A stretch of 64,000 nt of DNA from Mycolicibacterium cosmeticum (lineage in GTDB: Bacteria > Actinomycetota > Actinomycetes > Mycobacteriales > Mycobacteriaceae): assembly GCF_000613185.1 (NCBI RefSeq), contig NZ_CCBB010000003.1, forward strand, positions 1,426,001-1,490,000. Reading direction: 5' to 3'. Of this stretch, positions 25,135-32,841 are shown in pieces (within the stretch, counting starts at the first letter, position 1; each line of letters opens with the position of its first letter). The position numbers were made by a program, and so were the translations under genes. The notes under the pieces are model-generated. The model had not been told where the DNA came from. It saw only the letters and a list, made by a program, of their open reading frames with translations, and ran no database searches.

Positions 25135-26616
25135 TCAGCGGATCGGGCGCAGCACGATGGGCATCCCGTCGATCGGCACCGGCATCCCGCCGTAGTCGTA
25201 GTGCGGGCGGTATCCGGGATGGGTCAGCTCCAGGCGGTAGCGCCGCAGCAGGCGGTGCATGACGGTCTTGATCTCCAGCTGGCCGAACACCATGCCGATG
25301 CACTTGTGCGCGCCGCCGCCGAACGGCGCGAACGCATACCGGTGCTGTTTGTGCTCGCTGCGCGGCTCGGCGAACCGGGACGGATCGAATTTCTCCGGGT
25401 CGGTCCACAGCTCCTCGAGCCGGTGGTTCATCGACGGCCAGGTCATGACGTTGGTGCCGGCCGGCAGGTAGTAGCCCAGCAGTTCGGTGTCGCGCACGGT
25501 CTGGCGGAAGTTGAACGGCAGCGGCGTCTGCATCCGCAGCGCCTCGTTGATCACCAGGTCGTAGGTTTCCAGCTTCTCCAGTGCCTCGATGTCCAACGGC
25601 CCATCGCCGATGCGGTCGGACTCCTCACGGCAGCGGTCCTGCCAGTCCTGGTTGGCGGCCAGGTGGTAGGCCATCGTGGTCAGCGTCGAGGTGGAGGTGT
25701 CGTGCGCGGCCATCATCAGGAAGATCATGTGGCTGACGATGTCCTCGTCGGTGAACCGCTGCCCGTCCTCGTCCTCGGCGTGGCACAGCACGCTGAACAT
25801 GTCGGTGTCGCCCGACGCCCGCTTCTCGGCGAGGCGGCTGTTGAAGTAGTTCTCCAGCGTCTCGCGGGCCTTGATCCCGCGCCACCAGCTCAGCGGCGGC
25901 ACCGGCTTGCGCACGATCGCGTTGCCGGCGCGGGTGGTGGTGGTGAAGGCGTTGTTGACGGTGGTGACCAGTTCGCGGTCGGCCCCGGGCTGGTGGCCCA
26001 TGAACACCACGGAGGCGATGTCCAGGGTGAGCTCCTTGACCGCGGGGTAGAACAGGAAGCGCTTGTCGTTGGCCACCCAGTCGTTGGCCAGTACCTGGCT
26101 GGCCACCGAGTCGATGTGCTCGACGTAGCCGGTGAGCCGGCTGCGGGTGAACGCCTCCTGCATGATCCGGCGGTGGAACATGTGGTCGTCGAAGTCGCGC
26201 AGCATCAGGCCGCCCTCGAAGAACGGCCCGATCACCGGATCCCAGGCCCGCTGCGAGTAGTCCTTGTTCCGGTTGGAGAACACCGTCTGGGTGGCGTCGG
26301 GTCCCAGCGCCAGCACCGCGGGCAGCACCGGCGAGAACATGTAGTGCACGGGCCCGTACTTGCGGTACAGGTGCAGCAGGAAGTCGGGGCCGCCGCGGAA
26401 CATCTCGATCATGTGCCCGAACACCGGCAACCCGCCGTCACCCATCACGGTCTTGAGGCCGCTGCCCGGTGGGGCCGGCGCCAGCGGGAACTCGTCCCAC
26501 TCGTGGGCCAGCAACTTCTTCTCGACCACACCCATGCCCGGAATGGTCACCGGAGTGGGCGTCAAGCGGCGTTTGGCCTGATCGAGCAAATAGGCCGGAG
26601 TGCTGATGGTAGGCAT
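25135..26616 (-). CDS. cyp136: cytochrome P450 CYP136
   Basis: 493-residue P450 (M. tuberculosis CYP136A1 is 492). Visible are the I-helix oxygen-activation segment MAAHDTSTSTL, the ExxR motif EALR with the later DPEKFDPSRF, and the heme-ligand loop FAPFGGGAHKCIGM. Monooxygenase using ferredoxin electrons; the physiological substrate is not settled. Position beside the TetR at 26747 repeats Rv3059/Rv3058c. Divergent 130-bp spacer holds a palindromic operator (26693-26710). ATG 26616 gives the family length; the upstream sequence has CAGGAGTACC as ribosome site. Confidence 0.93.
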   Translation of the reverse strand: MPTISTPAYLLDQAKRRLTPTPVTIPGMGVVEKKLLAHEWDEFPLAPAPPGSGLKTVMGDGGLPVFGHMIEMFRGGPDFLLHLYRKYGPVHYMFSPVLPAVLALGPDATQTVFSNRNKDYSQRAWDPVIGPFFEGGLMLRDFDDHMFHRRIMQEAFTRSRLTGYVEHIDSVASQVLANDWVANDKRFLFYPAVKELTLDIASVVFMGHQPGADRELVTTVNNAFTTTTRAGNAIVRKPVPPLSWWRGIKARETLENYFNSRLAEKRASGDTDMFSVLCHAEDEDGQRFTDEDIVSHMIFLMMAAHDTSTSTLTTMAYHLAANQDWQDRCREESDRIGDGPLDIEALEKLETYDLVINEALRMQTPLPFNFRQTVRDTELLGYYLPAGTNVMTWPSMNHRLEELWTDPEKFDPSRFAEPRSEHKQHRYAFAPFGGGAHKCIGMVFGQLEIKTVMHRLLRRYRLELTHPGYRPHYDYGGMPVPIDGMPIVLRPIR

Positions 26617-26692
26617 CGCTGGTACTCCTGGGAGATCGTCGGGCTAACAGACCTGTGGTCGATGTCACTCGTGAAGCCATCCTGTATGCCAG

Positions 26693-26710
26693 ACTTGACG
26701 CATGTCAAGT
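26693..26710. promoter_or_regulatory. TetR operator palindrome between cyp136 and TetR
   Basis: ACTTGAC-GCAT-GTCAAGT: two exact 7-base arms around a 4-base spacer, 36 bp before the TetR start at 26747 and 77 bp before the cyp136 start at 26616. Typical TetR operator size. Likely controls both divergent genes. Confidence 0.65.
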
Positions 26711-26746
26711 TTTGATCTGGCGCGTCGCGATGCAAAGGTCTAAACC

Positions 26747-27391
26747 ATGACTGCACAGCCGGAATCGGCACCGGATTCGCAGGTTCGCCGCAGCAGGGGT
26801 GACCGGCAACGCGACGCCATCGTGGCGGCCGTCCGCGAACTGCTGGAGGAGAAGCCGTTCGCCGATCTGTCGGTGAGCATGATCAGCGAACGCGCCGGCG
26901 TCGCGCGGTCCGGGTTCTACTTCTATTTCGACACCAAATACGCCGTGCTGGCCCAGATTCTGGCCGAGGCGACCCGCGAGCTCGAGGAACTCACCCACCA
27001 CTTCGCGCCCCGCGGACCGGACGAAACCCCGGCGGCGTTCGCCAAGCGGATGGTCGGCAGTGCCGCCCTGACCTTCGCCCACAACGACCCGGTGATGTCG
27101 GCCTGCCACGTCGCCCGGGCCACCGACGCCGAGATCCGACGGATCCAGGACGAGCAGATGCTCGCGGTGATCGACCAGATCATCGTGGTGGTGGAGAACG
27201 AGATCGCCGCGGGCACCGCGCACCCGATCTCCGACGACATCCCCACGCTCATCCGCACCCTCGGCGCCACCACGGTGATGGCCTTCTCCGGCGACCCCTC
27301 ATTCCTGCGGCCCGGTGATGACCTGGAGCGCACCGTCGGCGTGCTGGAGAAGTTGTGGTTGCACGCGCTGTGGGGCGGCCAGGCCGTCTGA
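26747..27391 (+). CDS. TetR family regulator (EthR-like)
   Basis: 214-residue TetR repressor. The DNA-binding N-terminal domain RSRGDRQRDAIVAAVRELLE and ISERAGVARSGFYFYFDTKYAVLA is close in pattern to EthR, whose ligand domain resembles this helical C-terminus. It is the gene corresponding to Rv3058c and is divergent from cyp136, with an operator palindrome between them, so repression of the P450 and autoregulation are expected. Followed at 27 bp by the SDR at 27418, probably in the same transcript. The ligand is unknown. Confidence 0.9.
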   Translation: MTAQPESAPDSQVRRSRGDRQRDAIVAAVRELLEEKPFADLSVSMISERAGVARSGFYFYFDTKYAVLAQILAEATRELEELTHHFAPRGPDETPAAFAKRMVGSAALTFAHNDPVMSACHVARATDAEIRRIQDEQMLAVIDQIIVVVENEIAAGTAHPISDDIPTLIRTLGATTVMAFSGDPSFLRPGDDLERTVGVLEKLWLHALWGGQAV

Positions 27392-27417
27392 TCGGTACCG
27401 CCGGTAGCATCTGGGCC

Positions 27418-28275
27418 ATGCCGGAAACGTTCGCGGGCAAACGGTGTCTTTTGACCGGTGCGGCGAGCGGCATCGGCCGCGCCACCGCCCTGCGGCTGGC
27501 GGCCGACGGCGCCGAACTGTTCCTCACCGATCGCGACGCCGACGGCCTGGCGCTCACCGTTGCCGATGCCGAGGCACTCGGCGGCACGGTCGCGGCCCAC
27601 CGGGCTTTCGACATCACCGACTTCGACGCGGTCACCGCCTTCGCCGCCGACATCCACGCCGCGCACGGCTCGATGGACCTGGTCTGCAACATCGCGGGCA
27701 TCTCCGCCTGGGGCACCGTCTCCACGCTCACCCATCAGCATTGGAAGTCGATGGTCGACGTCAACCTGATGGGGCCCATCCACGTCATCGAGTCGTTCCT
27801 GCCGCCGATGGTGGCCGCCGGGCGTGGCGGTCACCTGGTCAACGTGTCCTCGGCGGCCGGCATCGTGGCGCTGCCCTGGCATGCCGCCTACAGCGCGAGC
27901 AAGTTCGGGCTGCTCGGACTGAGCGAGGTGCTGCGCTTCGACCTGGCCCGGCACCGGATCGGCGTGTCGGTGGTGGTGCCGGGCGCGGTGAAAACACCTC
28001 TGGTGCAAACGGTTCAGATCGTCGGCGTGGACCGGGAGGATCCCCGGGTGGCCAAATGGGTGGACCGGTTCGCCGGGCATGCGGTCTCGCCCGAGCATGC
28101 CGCCGCCAAACTTCTCGCCGGCGTGGCGCGCAACCGGTTCCTGATCTACACCTCGACCGACATCCGGGCGCTGCACCTGTTCAAGCGGCTGGCCTGGGGG
28201 CCGTACAGCGTGGCCATGACCCGGGTGAACGTGCTGTTCACCCGGGCGCTGCGGCCCAAGCCGCGCCGCGTCTAG
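27418..28275 (+). CDS. SDR family oxidoreductase (Rv3057c-like)
   Basis: 285-residue SDR with TGAASGIG (13-20), the NIAG variant of NNAG, and YSASKFGLLGLSEV with the catalytic Tyr/Lys. The substrate side contains HLVNVSSAAGIVALPW. The C-terminal ~50 residues carry a hydrophobic LHLFKRLAWGPYSVAMTRV, suggesting membrane association as in related SDRs of lipid metabolism. It corresponds to Rv3057c. Stop overlaps the convergent ATPase stop by 4 bp. Substrate unknown; steroid-like or long-chain acyl substrates are plausible only by family. Confidence 0.88.
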   Translation: MPETFAGKRCLLTGAASGIGRATALRLAADGAELFLTDRDADGLALTVADAEALGGTVAAHRAFDITDFDAVTAFAADIHAAHGSMDLVCNIAGISAWGTVSTLTHQHWKSMVDVNLMGPIHVIESFLPPMVAAGRGGHLVNVSSAAGIVALPWHAAYSASKFGLLGLSEVLRFDLARHRIGVSVVVPGAVKTPLVQTVQIVGVDREDPRVAKWVDRFAGHAVSPEHAAAKLLAGVARNRFLIYTSTDIRALHLFKRLAWGPYSVAMTRVNVLFTRALRPKPRRV

Positions 28276-29426
28276 CGTTTACCCCAGTCCCACCGCGGGG
28301 CGGTGAGCATGGTCTGCCCGTCCACGCGGGTCTCGCCCCACTCCTTGTACAGCGCGACCTCGGAGTCCGCGGTGAGTTGCCGCACCAGCGCCGCGGCATG
28401 GGTGATGACGACCACCTGCGTGCGGGTGGCGGCGGACCGGATCATCGCGGCCAGCGGCGCGACCAGATCGGGGTGCAGGGAGGTCTCCGGCTCGTTCAGC
28501 ACCATCAGCGACGGCGGCCGCGGGGAGCACAGTGCGGCACCCCACAGCAGGAAACGTAATGTGCCATCGGACAATTCGGCTGCCCGCAACGGCCGCAGCA
28601 TCCCGGTCTGGTGCAATTGCAGGTCGAAAAGGCCGTCGTGTACGGCAACGGAGATGCTCGCCCCGTCGAACGCATCGGCCACCGCGCGGGCCAGATCGTC
28701 CTGGCCGACCTCCAGGATGGTCTGCACCGCCGCGGCCAGGTCGGCTCCGTCGTCGGAGAGCACCGGGGTGCGGGTGCCGATCTGCGGCCGGCGGGCCGGG
28801 GCGCCGGCATCCACCCGGAAGCCGTCGTAGAACCGCCAGCCGCGCAACCGGTCCCGCACCGCCGCCAACTCGGGATGTGCTCCCGGATGGGCGAATTCGG
28901 ACAGCACGCTGTGGTAGGTCGGCAGCCCGCGGGTCAGCGGGTCGAACCCGCGGCCGTGCTCCGAGACCACCTCGGCATACTCGCCGGCGCGCCGTACCAG
29001 AACGGTACTGGGCCGCGCGACCGGGCCGGCGAACACCACTTCCCGTTTGATCTCCGGATCGCGGGCGAAGGCCGAGTTGGGACCGGCGTACTGCGGCAGG
29101 CCCAGATCGATCAGGTAACCGAAATCGTCGGAGGCGAAACCGAGTTCCAGCGACACCGGGCGGGTGCGGGTGGTGCCGGTGCTCTCACCGGTGCGCCGGG
29201 CGCCGGAGGTCTGCTCGGGCCCGGCCCACAACACCGATTCCAGGCCGCCCTCGCGGGCCAGCGAGCCGATCACCGCGCCGCCGGCGCAGTCGGCCAGCAG
29301 GCGCAGCGCCCGGTACACCGAGGACTTCCCGGTGCCGTTGGCGCCGGTGATGACCGTCAACTCGCCCAACGGCAGCGCGATATCACGCAGCGACCGGTAG
29401 CCGCGGACCGCAACGGTGCTCAGCAC
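28272..29426 (-). CDS. AAA family ATPase, OLD/SMC-RecF-like
   Basis: 384-residue ATPase: Walker A GANGTGKS (28-35) just after an N-terminal beta-strand typical of RecF/SMC-type proteins, ABC-like signature ELSDGTLRF (about 284-292), Walker B LMVLNEPE (307-314), then the D-loop-like SLHP and a switch histidine in TQVVVITHAAAL. No nuclease (TOPRIM) domain follows, unlike full OLD proteins. GTG start at 29426 overlaps the dinB2 stop (29420-29422), so the ATPase is translated from the dinB2 message. That pairing suggests a job in DNA repair or damage tolerance, but this is inference. Convergent with the SDR. Confidence 0.85.
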   Translation of the reverse strand: MLSTVAVRGYRSLRDIALPLGELTVITGANGTGKSSVYRALRLLADCAGGAVIGSLAREGGLESVLWAGPEQTSGARRTGESTGTTRTRPVSLELGFASDDFGYLIDLGLPQYAGPNSAFARDPEIKREVVFAGPVARPSTVLVRRAGEYAEVVSEHGRGFDPLTRGLPTYHSVLSEFAHPGAHPELAAVRDRLRGWRFYDGFRVDAGAPARRPQIGTRTPVLSDDGADLAAAVQTILEVGQDDLARAVADAFDGASISVAVHDGLFDLQLHQTGMLRPLRAAELSDGTLRFLLWGAALCSPRPPSLMVLNEPETSLHPDLVAPLAAMIRSAATRTQVVVITHAAALVRQLTADSEVALYKEWGETRVDGQTMLTAPRWDWGKR

Positions 29427-30451
29427 GGCATCGCCAATTCCAGCCGCACCCCGAGCAACCGCACGGGACGGTCCAGGTCGAATTCGGCGAGCAGGTCGAG
29501 GGCCGTGGCGACGATGGGTTCGGGGTCGTTACCGGCGACGGCCAGCTTGCGAATCTTGGTGCGGGTGAAGAACGTCTTGGTGCGCACCGTCACCGCAACC
29601 CGCGTCACGGTGCGGCCGGCCTCGACGATCTCGGCGAGGGTGCGGCGGGCCAAATCGGTGACCGCGGCCTCCATCTCGGCGCGGTCGACGAGATCGTGCG
29701 GGAAGGTGACCACATGGCTGCGTGATCGCGGCACCCATGGCTCGGTGCTCACCGTGTCGTCGCCACCACCCTTGGCCAGCAACAGGATCCACAGGCCGGT
29801 GGTGGGACCGAAGGCGGCGGTGAGGGCGGTCGCGTCGGTGGCGGCCAGGTCCGCGACGGTGGTGATATCCATGGTGGCAAGTTTTTTCGCGGTCTTGGGC
29901 CCGATGCCCCAGAGTGCGTCGACGGGCCGGTCGCCCATCACCGCCATCCAGTTGTCGTCGGTGAGTTGGTACACCCCGTCTGGTTTACCGAACCCCGTCG
30001 CCACCTTGGCCCGCTGCTTGTTGTCGCTGATGCCCACCGAACAGGACAAGCCGGTTTCGGCGGCGATCACGGTGCGGATCCGCTCGGCCAGTTCGAACGG
30101 ATCATCCACGGCGGCACCGATATACGCCTCATCCCAACCCCAGACTTCCAGCGGATGGCCGAGATCGCGGAGCAGGCCCATCACCTCTTCGGAGGCGGCG
30201 TCATAGGCGGCCGGGTCCGACGGCAGGAAGGTGGCGTCCGGGCATTTACGGGCCGCGGTGCGCAGCGGCATGCCGGCGTGCACACCGAACTCGCGCGCCT
30301 CGTAGGAGGCACAGGTCACCACCTTGCGCGGCTCGGTCGGGTCACCCGAGCCGCCGACGATCACCGGCAGCCCGGCGAGCTCGGGATGGCGGCGAAGCTC
30401 GACCGAGGCCAGGAACTGGTCCAGGTCCACATGCAGGATCCAGGTTCTCAC
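29420..30451 (-). CDS. dinB2: Y-family DNA polymerase DinB2 (Pol IV)
   Basis: 343-residue translesion DNA polymerase. The palm motif is HVDLDQFLASVE with D9/D11 and, later, WGWDEAYIG (D107, E108). Leu14 occupies the steric-gate position that is aromatic in most Y-family enzymes; that is the known hallmark of mycobacterial DinB2 and allows ribonucleotide incorporation (published for M. smegmatis). The fingers/thumb/HhH part is GIGPKTAKKLATMDITTVADL and the little finger ends near the C-terminus. GTG start overlaps the TetR stop (GTGA) and the end overlaps the ATPase start, so TetR-dinB2-ATPase is one operon. Corresponds to Rv3056. Confidence 0.93.
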   Translation of the reverse strand: MRTWILHVDLDQFLASVELRRHPELAGLPVIVGGSGDPTEPRKVVTCASYEAREFGVHAGMPLRTAARKCPDATFLPSDPAAYDAASEEVMGLLRDLGHPLEVWGWDEAYIGAAVDDPFELAERIRTVIAAETGLSCSVGISDNKQRAKVATGFGKPDGVYQLTDDNWMAVMGDRPVDALWGIGPKTAKKLATMDITTVADLAATDATALTAAFGPTTGLWILLLAKGGGDDTVSTEPWVPRSRSHVVTFPHDLVDRAEMEAAVTDLARRTLAEIVEAGRTVTRVAVTVRTKTFFTRTKIRKLAVAGNDPEPIVATALDLLAEFDLDRPVRLLGVRLELAMPC

Positions 30452-31065
30452 GTGCCGCAGAGTTTGCGGGCGACGTGCTCCCACGCGTCGCCGAGGCGGT
30501 CGAGGTCCTGGCCGCGGTCGTCGAGTTGGTGCACGACGTAGTCGGCGTCCAGCAGGGCCAGCAGCGCGTCGGTCTGCGCGTCGAGATCGCCCGTGGTTCC
30601 CGCGGACTCCAGCAGCATCCGGACATGCGTGTGGTGCAACGTGGCGGGGGAGTTGAACCGCATCTGCGGGTCGCGGTTGGCGTCGGAGAGCAGCGCGTGG
30701 TGGGTGCGCACGAACCGGAGCCGCTCCCGGCCGTAGGCCAGCAGACGCTCCAGCGGCGGGGCGCCGGGCCCCAGCGGCGGCGGGCCGAACATGAACGCCT
30801 GCTGTTCGGCCTTCTCGTCCTCGTCGAGCAGCACGATCATCAGGCCGGCCCGGCTGCCGAAGCGCCGGAACAGGGTGCCCTTGCCGACCCCGGCGGCGGT
30901 GGCGACGTCGTCCATGGAGACGCCCTCGGCGCCGCGCTCGGCGATCAGCCGTCGCGCCGCCTCCAGCAACAGGGCACGATTGCGGGCGGCGTCACCGCGT
31001 TCCTGCGGCACGGCGTCGGCGCCGTTCGTCAGCGGCAGCGCTGTCAGCGGATCGGGGGCGCCCAT
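30448..31065 (-). CDS. TetR family regulator (Rv3055-like)
   Basis: 205-residue TetR protein: helix-turn-helix within GAEGVSMDDVATAAGVGKGTLFRRFGSRAGL (about 48-78) and a C-terminal helical domain. First gene of the operon with dinB2 and the ATPase and divergent from the FMN reductase at 31158, as in M. tuberculosis (Rv3055/Rv3054c). A palindrome CGGACC-AC-GGTCCG (31095-31108) in the spacer is the probable operator. If so it represses the reductase as well as its own operon, which would link a redox signal with dinB2. ATG start 31065. Confidence 0.9.
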   Translation of the reverse strand: MGAPDPLTALPLTNGADAVPQERGDAARNRALLLEAARRLIAERGAEGVSMDDVATAAGVGKGTLFRRFGSRAGLMIVLLDEDEKAEQQAFMFGPPPLGPGAPPLERLLAYGRERLRFVRTHHALLSDANRDPQMRFNSPATLHHTHVRMLLESAGTTGDLDAQTDALLALLDADYVVHQLDDRGQDLDRLGDAWEHVARKLCGT

Positions 31066-31094
31066 GACTGCACTTTAACTCAGCGGGAATTATT

Positions 31095-31108
31095 CGGACC
31101 ACGGTCCG
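31095..31108. promoter_or_regulatory. TetR operator palindrome CGGACC-AC-GGTCCG
   Basis: Six-base perfect arms around AC lie between the TetR start (31065) and the FMN reductase. A TAGACT -10 hexamer follows at 31111-31116, so bound repressor would cover the -35 region of the reductase promoter. Confidence 0.6.
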
Positions 31109-31157
31109 GTTAGACTGTGTGACGATGGCAATGACCGTACAGACTCAGGGAGTGAAC

Positions 31158-31697
31158 ATGCCGGATACCAAAGTCCTCGTACTGCTGGGCAGCCTGCGGG
31201 CCGCGTCGGTGAACCGCCAACTGGCCGAGCTGGCCATCGAGTCGGCACCGGACGGCGTGGAACTGCGGCTCTACGAGGGGCTCGGTGACCTGCCGCACTA
31301 CAACGAGGACATCGACAACGAGGACGCCCCGGCGCCGGTGGTTGCGCTGCGCGAGGCGGCCGCGGGTGCGGATGCCGCGCTGGTGGTCACCCCCGAGTAC
31401 AACGGCAGCATCCCCGGCGTGCTGAAGAACGCGATCGACTGGCTCTCCCGCCCGTACGGCAACGGCGCGCTCAAGGACAAGCCGGTGGCCGTCATCGGGA
31501 CCGCGCTGGGACAGTACGGCGGCGTCTGGGCGCACGACGAGACCCGTAAGTCCTTCGGCATCGCCGGCCCGCGCGTGATCGAGGAGAAGCTGTCGATCCC
31601 GTCCACCACCTTCGACGGTAAGCACCCGCGCGAGACCGCCGATGTGGTGGCCAGCGTGCGCGATGTGGTCGGCAAGCTCGCCGCTGAGGTCGGGTAA
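31158..31697 (+). CDS. NADPH-dependent FMN reductase
   Basis: 179-residue flavodoxin-fold reductase with KVLVLLGSLRAASVNRQLAEL (the phosphate-binding loop GSLR.AS.N) and the later VVTPEYNGSIPGVLKNAIDW, the standard NAD(P)H:FMN reductase signature. It makes reduced flavin or reduces quinones. The start at 31158 follows CAGGGAG; but a TAGACT -10 ends at 31116, so a leaderless start at ATG 31125 is possible and would add 11 residues. A strong terminator follows at 31709-31752. Corresponds to Rv3054c. Confidence 0.88.
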   Translation: MPDTKVLVLLGSLRAASVNRQLAELAIESAPDGVELRLYEGLGDLPHYNEDIDNEDAPAPVVALREAAAGADAALVVTPEYNGSIPGVLKNAIDWLSRPYGNGALKDKPVAVIGTALGQYGGVWAHDETRKSFGIAGPRVIEEKLSIPSTTFDGKHPRETADVVASVRDVVGKLAAEVG

Positions 31698-31708
31698 GCA
31701 AGAACGGA

Positions 31709-31752
31709 AGCCGCCGGCGTTCTCCATCGACGGAGGACGCCGGCGGCTTTTT
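31709..31752 (+). terminator. intrinsic terminator of FMN reductase
   Basis: AGCCGCCGGCGTTCTCC (31709-31725) pairs with GGAGGACGCCGGCGGCT (31732-31748) through a 6-base loop; the stem is followed by five T residues (31748-31752). One internal T-G pair. A textbook factor-independent terminator, which separates the reductase from the nrd promoter. Confidence 0.9.
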
Positions 31753-31778
31753 GCTGCCCGCCTCGGCGGCCCCGCGGG

Positions 31779-31801
31779 TTGTCGGTGCCCGGTGGTAGAC
31801 C
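31779..31801 (+). promoter_or_regulatory. RecA-NDp-like element upstream of nrdH (distal)
   Basis: TTGTCGGTG (31779-31787) exactly matches the conserved half of the PafBC-dependent RecA-NDp motif; after 8 bases comes TAGACC, which misses the final T of TAnnnT. It lies 331 bp before nrdH, so the transcript would have a long leader. The intervening sequence (31802-31896) shows no ORF or riboswitch that I recognise apart from an inverted repeat at 31836-31855. Confidence 0.4.
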
Positions 31802-31835
31802 TCTAGATATGGCGACACACCCTCGATGTGACGTG

Positions 31836-31855
31836 CGACACGCCGGGGCGTGTCG
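31836..31855. repeat. inverted repeat CGACACGCC-GG-GGCGTGTCG
   Basis: Nine-base perfect arms around GG in the 420-bp non-coding region between the FMN reductase and nrdH. Function unknown; could be an operator or an RNA hairpin in the nrd leader. Confidence 0.6.
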
Positions 31856-31896
31856 TGCTCGAAGGGCTTACGACCAGGGAATTTCATGAATGTGGT

Positions 31897-31944
31897 TCAG
31901 AACATCTTGTATGTCTTCGGATTGTCGGACACTAGGTGTAGTGT
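31897..31944 (+). promoter_or_regulatory. two NrdR boxes and promoter of nrdHIE
   Basis: A strong NrdR box ACACTAGGTGTAGTGT (31929-31944) and a weaker one TCAGAACATCTTGTAT (31897-31912) have starts exactly 32 bp apart, the spacing known for cooperative NrdR binding (three helical turns). Within the strong box TAGTGT (31939-31944) also serves as a TAnnnT -10 preceded by TTGTCGGAC (31922-31930) and 8 bases, a PafBC/RecA-NDp-like promoter. nrdH starts at 32118, leaving a leader of about 165 bases. The same arrangement stands before nrdF2. Confidence 0.65.
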
Positions 31945-32117
31945 TTGGCGAACCGACGGACCCCAAGCAGTACGGGTCGGTGGGGGCCCGGAATTCGATC
32001 GGTCGGCGTCACGCCGGCGGGCGGATCTCGGCCCCGGCCGGCAGGAATCTCGGGACCCGTAGGAACGCTGTACCAGACAAGTTGCCAGTCCTATCCGCAA
32101 GAGGAGCCGTACCGCCG

Positions 32118-32366
32118 ATGACTCAGCCGTTGATCACCGTGTACACGAAGCCCGCGTGCGTGCAGTGCAACGCCACCTACAAGGCCCTGGACAAGGCCGG
32201 CATCGCGTACGACGTCGTCGACATCAGCGTCGACATGGAGGCCCGCGACTACGTGATGGCCCTCGGCTACCTGCAGGCGCCGGTCGTGGTGGCCGGCAAC
32301 GAGCACTGGTCGGGTTTCCGGCCGGACCGCATCAAGGCGCTCGCGGCGGCGGCGGTCAGCGCTTAG
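32118..32366 (+). CDS. nrdH: NrdH-redoxin
   Basis: 82-residue glutaredoxin-like protein that supplies electrons to class Ib ribonucleotide reductase. The active site is CVQC (C14, C17) in [18 protein letters not shown], and the C-terminal [12 protein letters not shown] is the conserved NrdH ending. ATG 32118 is the only start consistent with the family length; the longer frame from 31890 runs through the promoter and is discarded. First gene of nrdH-nrdI-nrdE; corresponds to Rv3053c. Controlled by the tandem NrdR boxes upstream. Confidence 0.95.
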   Translation: MTQPLITVYTKPACVQCNATYKALDKAGIAYDVVDISVDMEARDYVMALGYLQAPVVVAGNEHWSGFRPDRIKALAAAAVSA

Positions 32367-32397
32367 TCGGACAAGTCACGGACGAAGGGGTGGACGG

Positions 32398-32841
32398 ATG
32401 ACCAACCTGGTGTACTTCTCCAGCGTCTCCGAGAACACCCACCGCTTCGTCCAGAAGCTGGGTATCCCGGCGACGCGGATCCCGCTGCACGGCCGAATCG
32501 AGGTCGACGAGCCATACGTGCTCGTCCTGCCGACCTATGGCGGCGGTAAGGCCACACCCGATATCAACAACGGGGGATACGTCCCCAAGCAGGTCATCGC
32601 CTTTCTCAACAACGAGCACAACCGGTCGTTGATCCGCGGCGTCATCGCCGCGGGCAACAACAACTTCGGCGCCGAGTTCGCCTACGCGGGCAACGTGGTG
32701 TCCCGCAAGTGCGGCGTGCCGTACCTGTATCGCTTCGAACTCATGGGCACCCCCGACGACGTGGAAGCCGTCCGCGCGGGATTACAAGACTTTTGGAAGG
32801 AACAGACGTGCCACCAACCGTCACAGCTGCAGAGCCTGTAG
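32398..32841 (+). CDS. nrdI: NrdI flavodoxin
   Basis: 147-residue flavodoxin-like NrdI, which delivers oxidant for assembly of the dimanganese-tyrosyl radical cofactor in NrdF. The FMN-binding loops are [14 protein letters not shown] and [20 protein letters not shown], and [19 protein letters not shown] is conserved. It starts 31 bp after nrdH and overlaps nrdE by 34 bp. The presence of NrdI indicates that the NrdF at 43592 is a Mn2-type subunit in vivo, by established knowledge of class Ib enzymes. Confidence 0.95.
   Translation: MTNLVYFSSVSENTHRFVQKLGIPATRIPLHGRIEVDEPYVLVLPTYGGGKATPDINNGGYVPKQVIAFLNNEHNRSLIRGVIAAGNNNFGAEFAYAGNVVSRKCGVPYLYRFELMGTPDDVEAVRAGLQDFWKEQTCHQPSQLQSL

Noticed and set aside
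31802..31896. Possible B12 or other riboswitch before nrdHIE
   Set aside because: No B12-box or known riboswitch core seen; only an inverted repeat at 31836-31855.
31890..32117. N-terminal extension of nrdH
   Set aside because: Runs through the NrdR boxes and promoter; family length and motif start at 32118.
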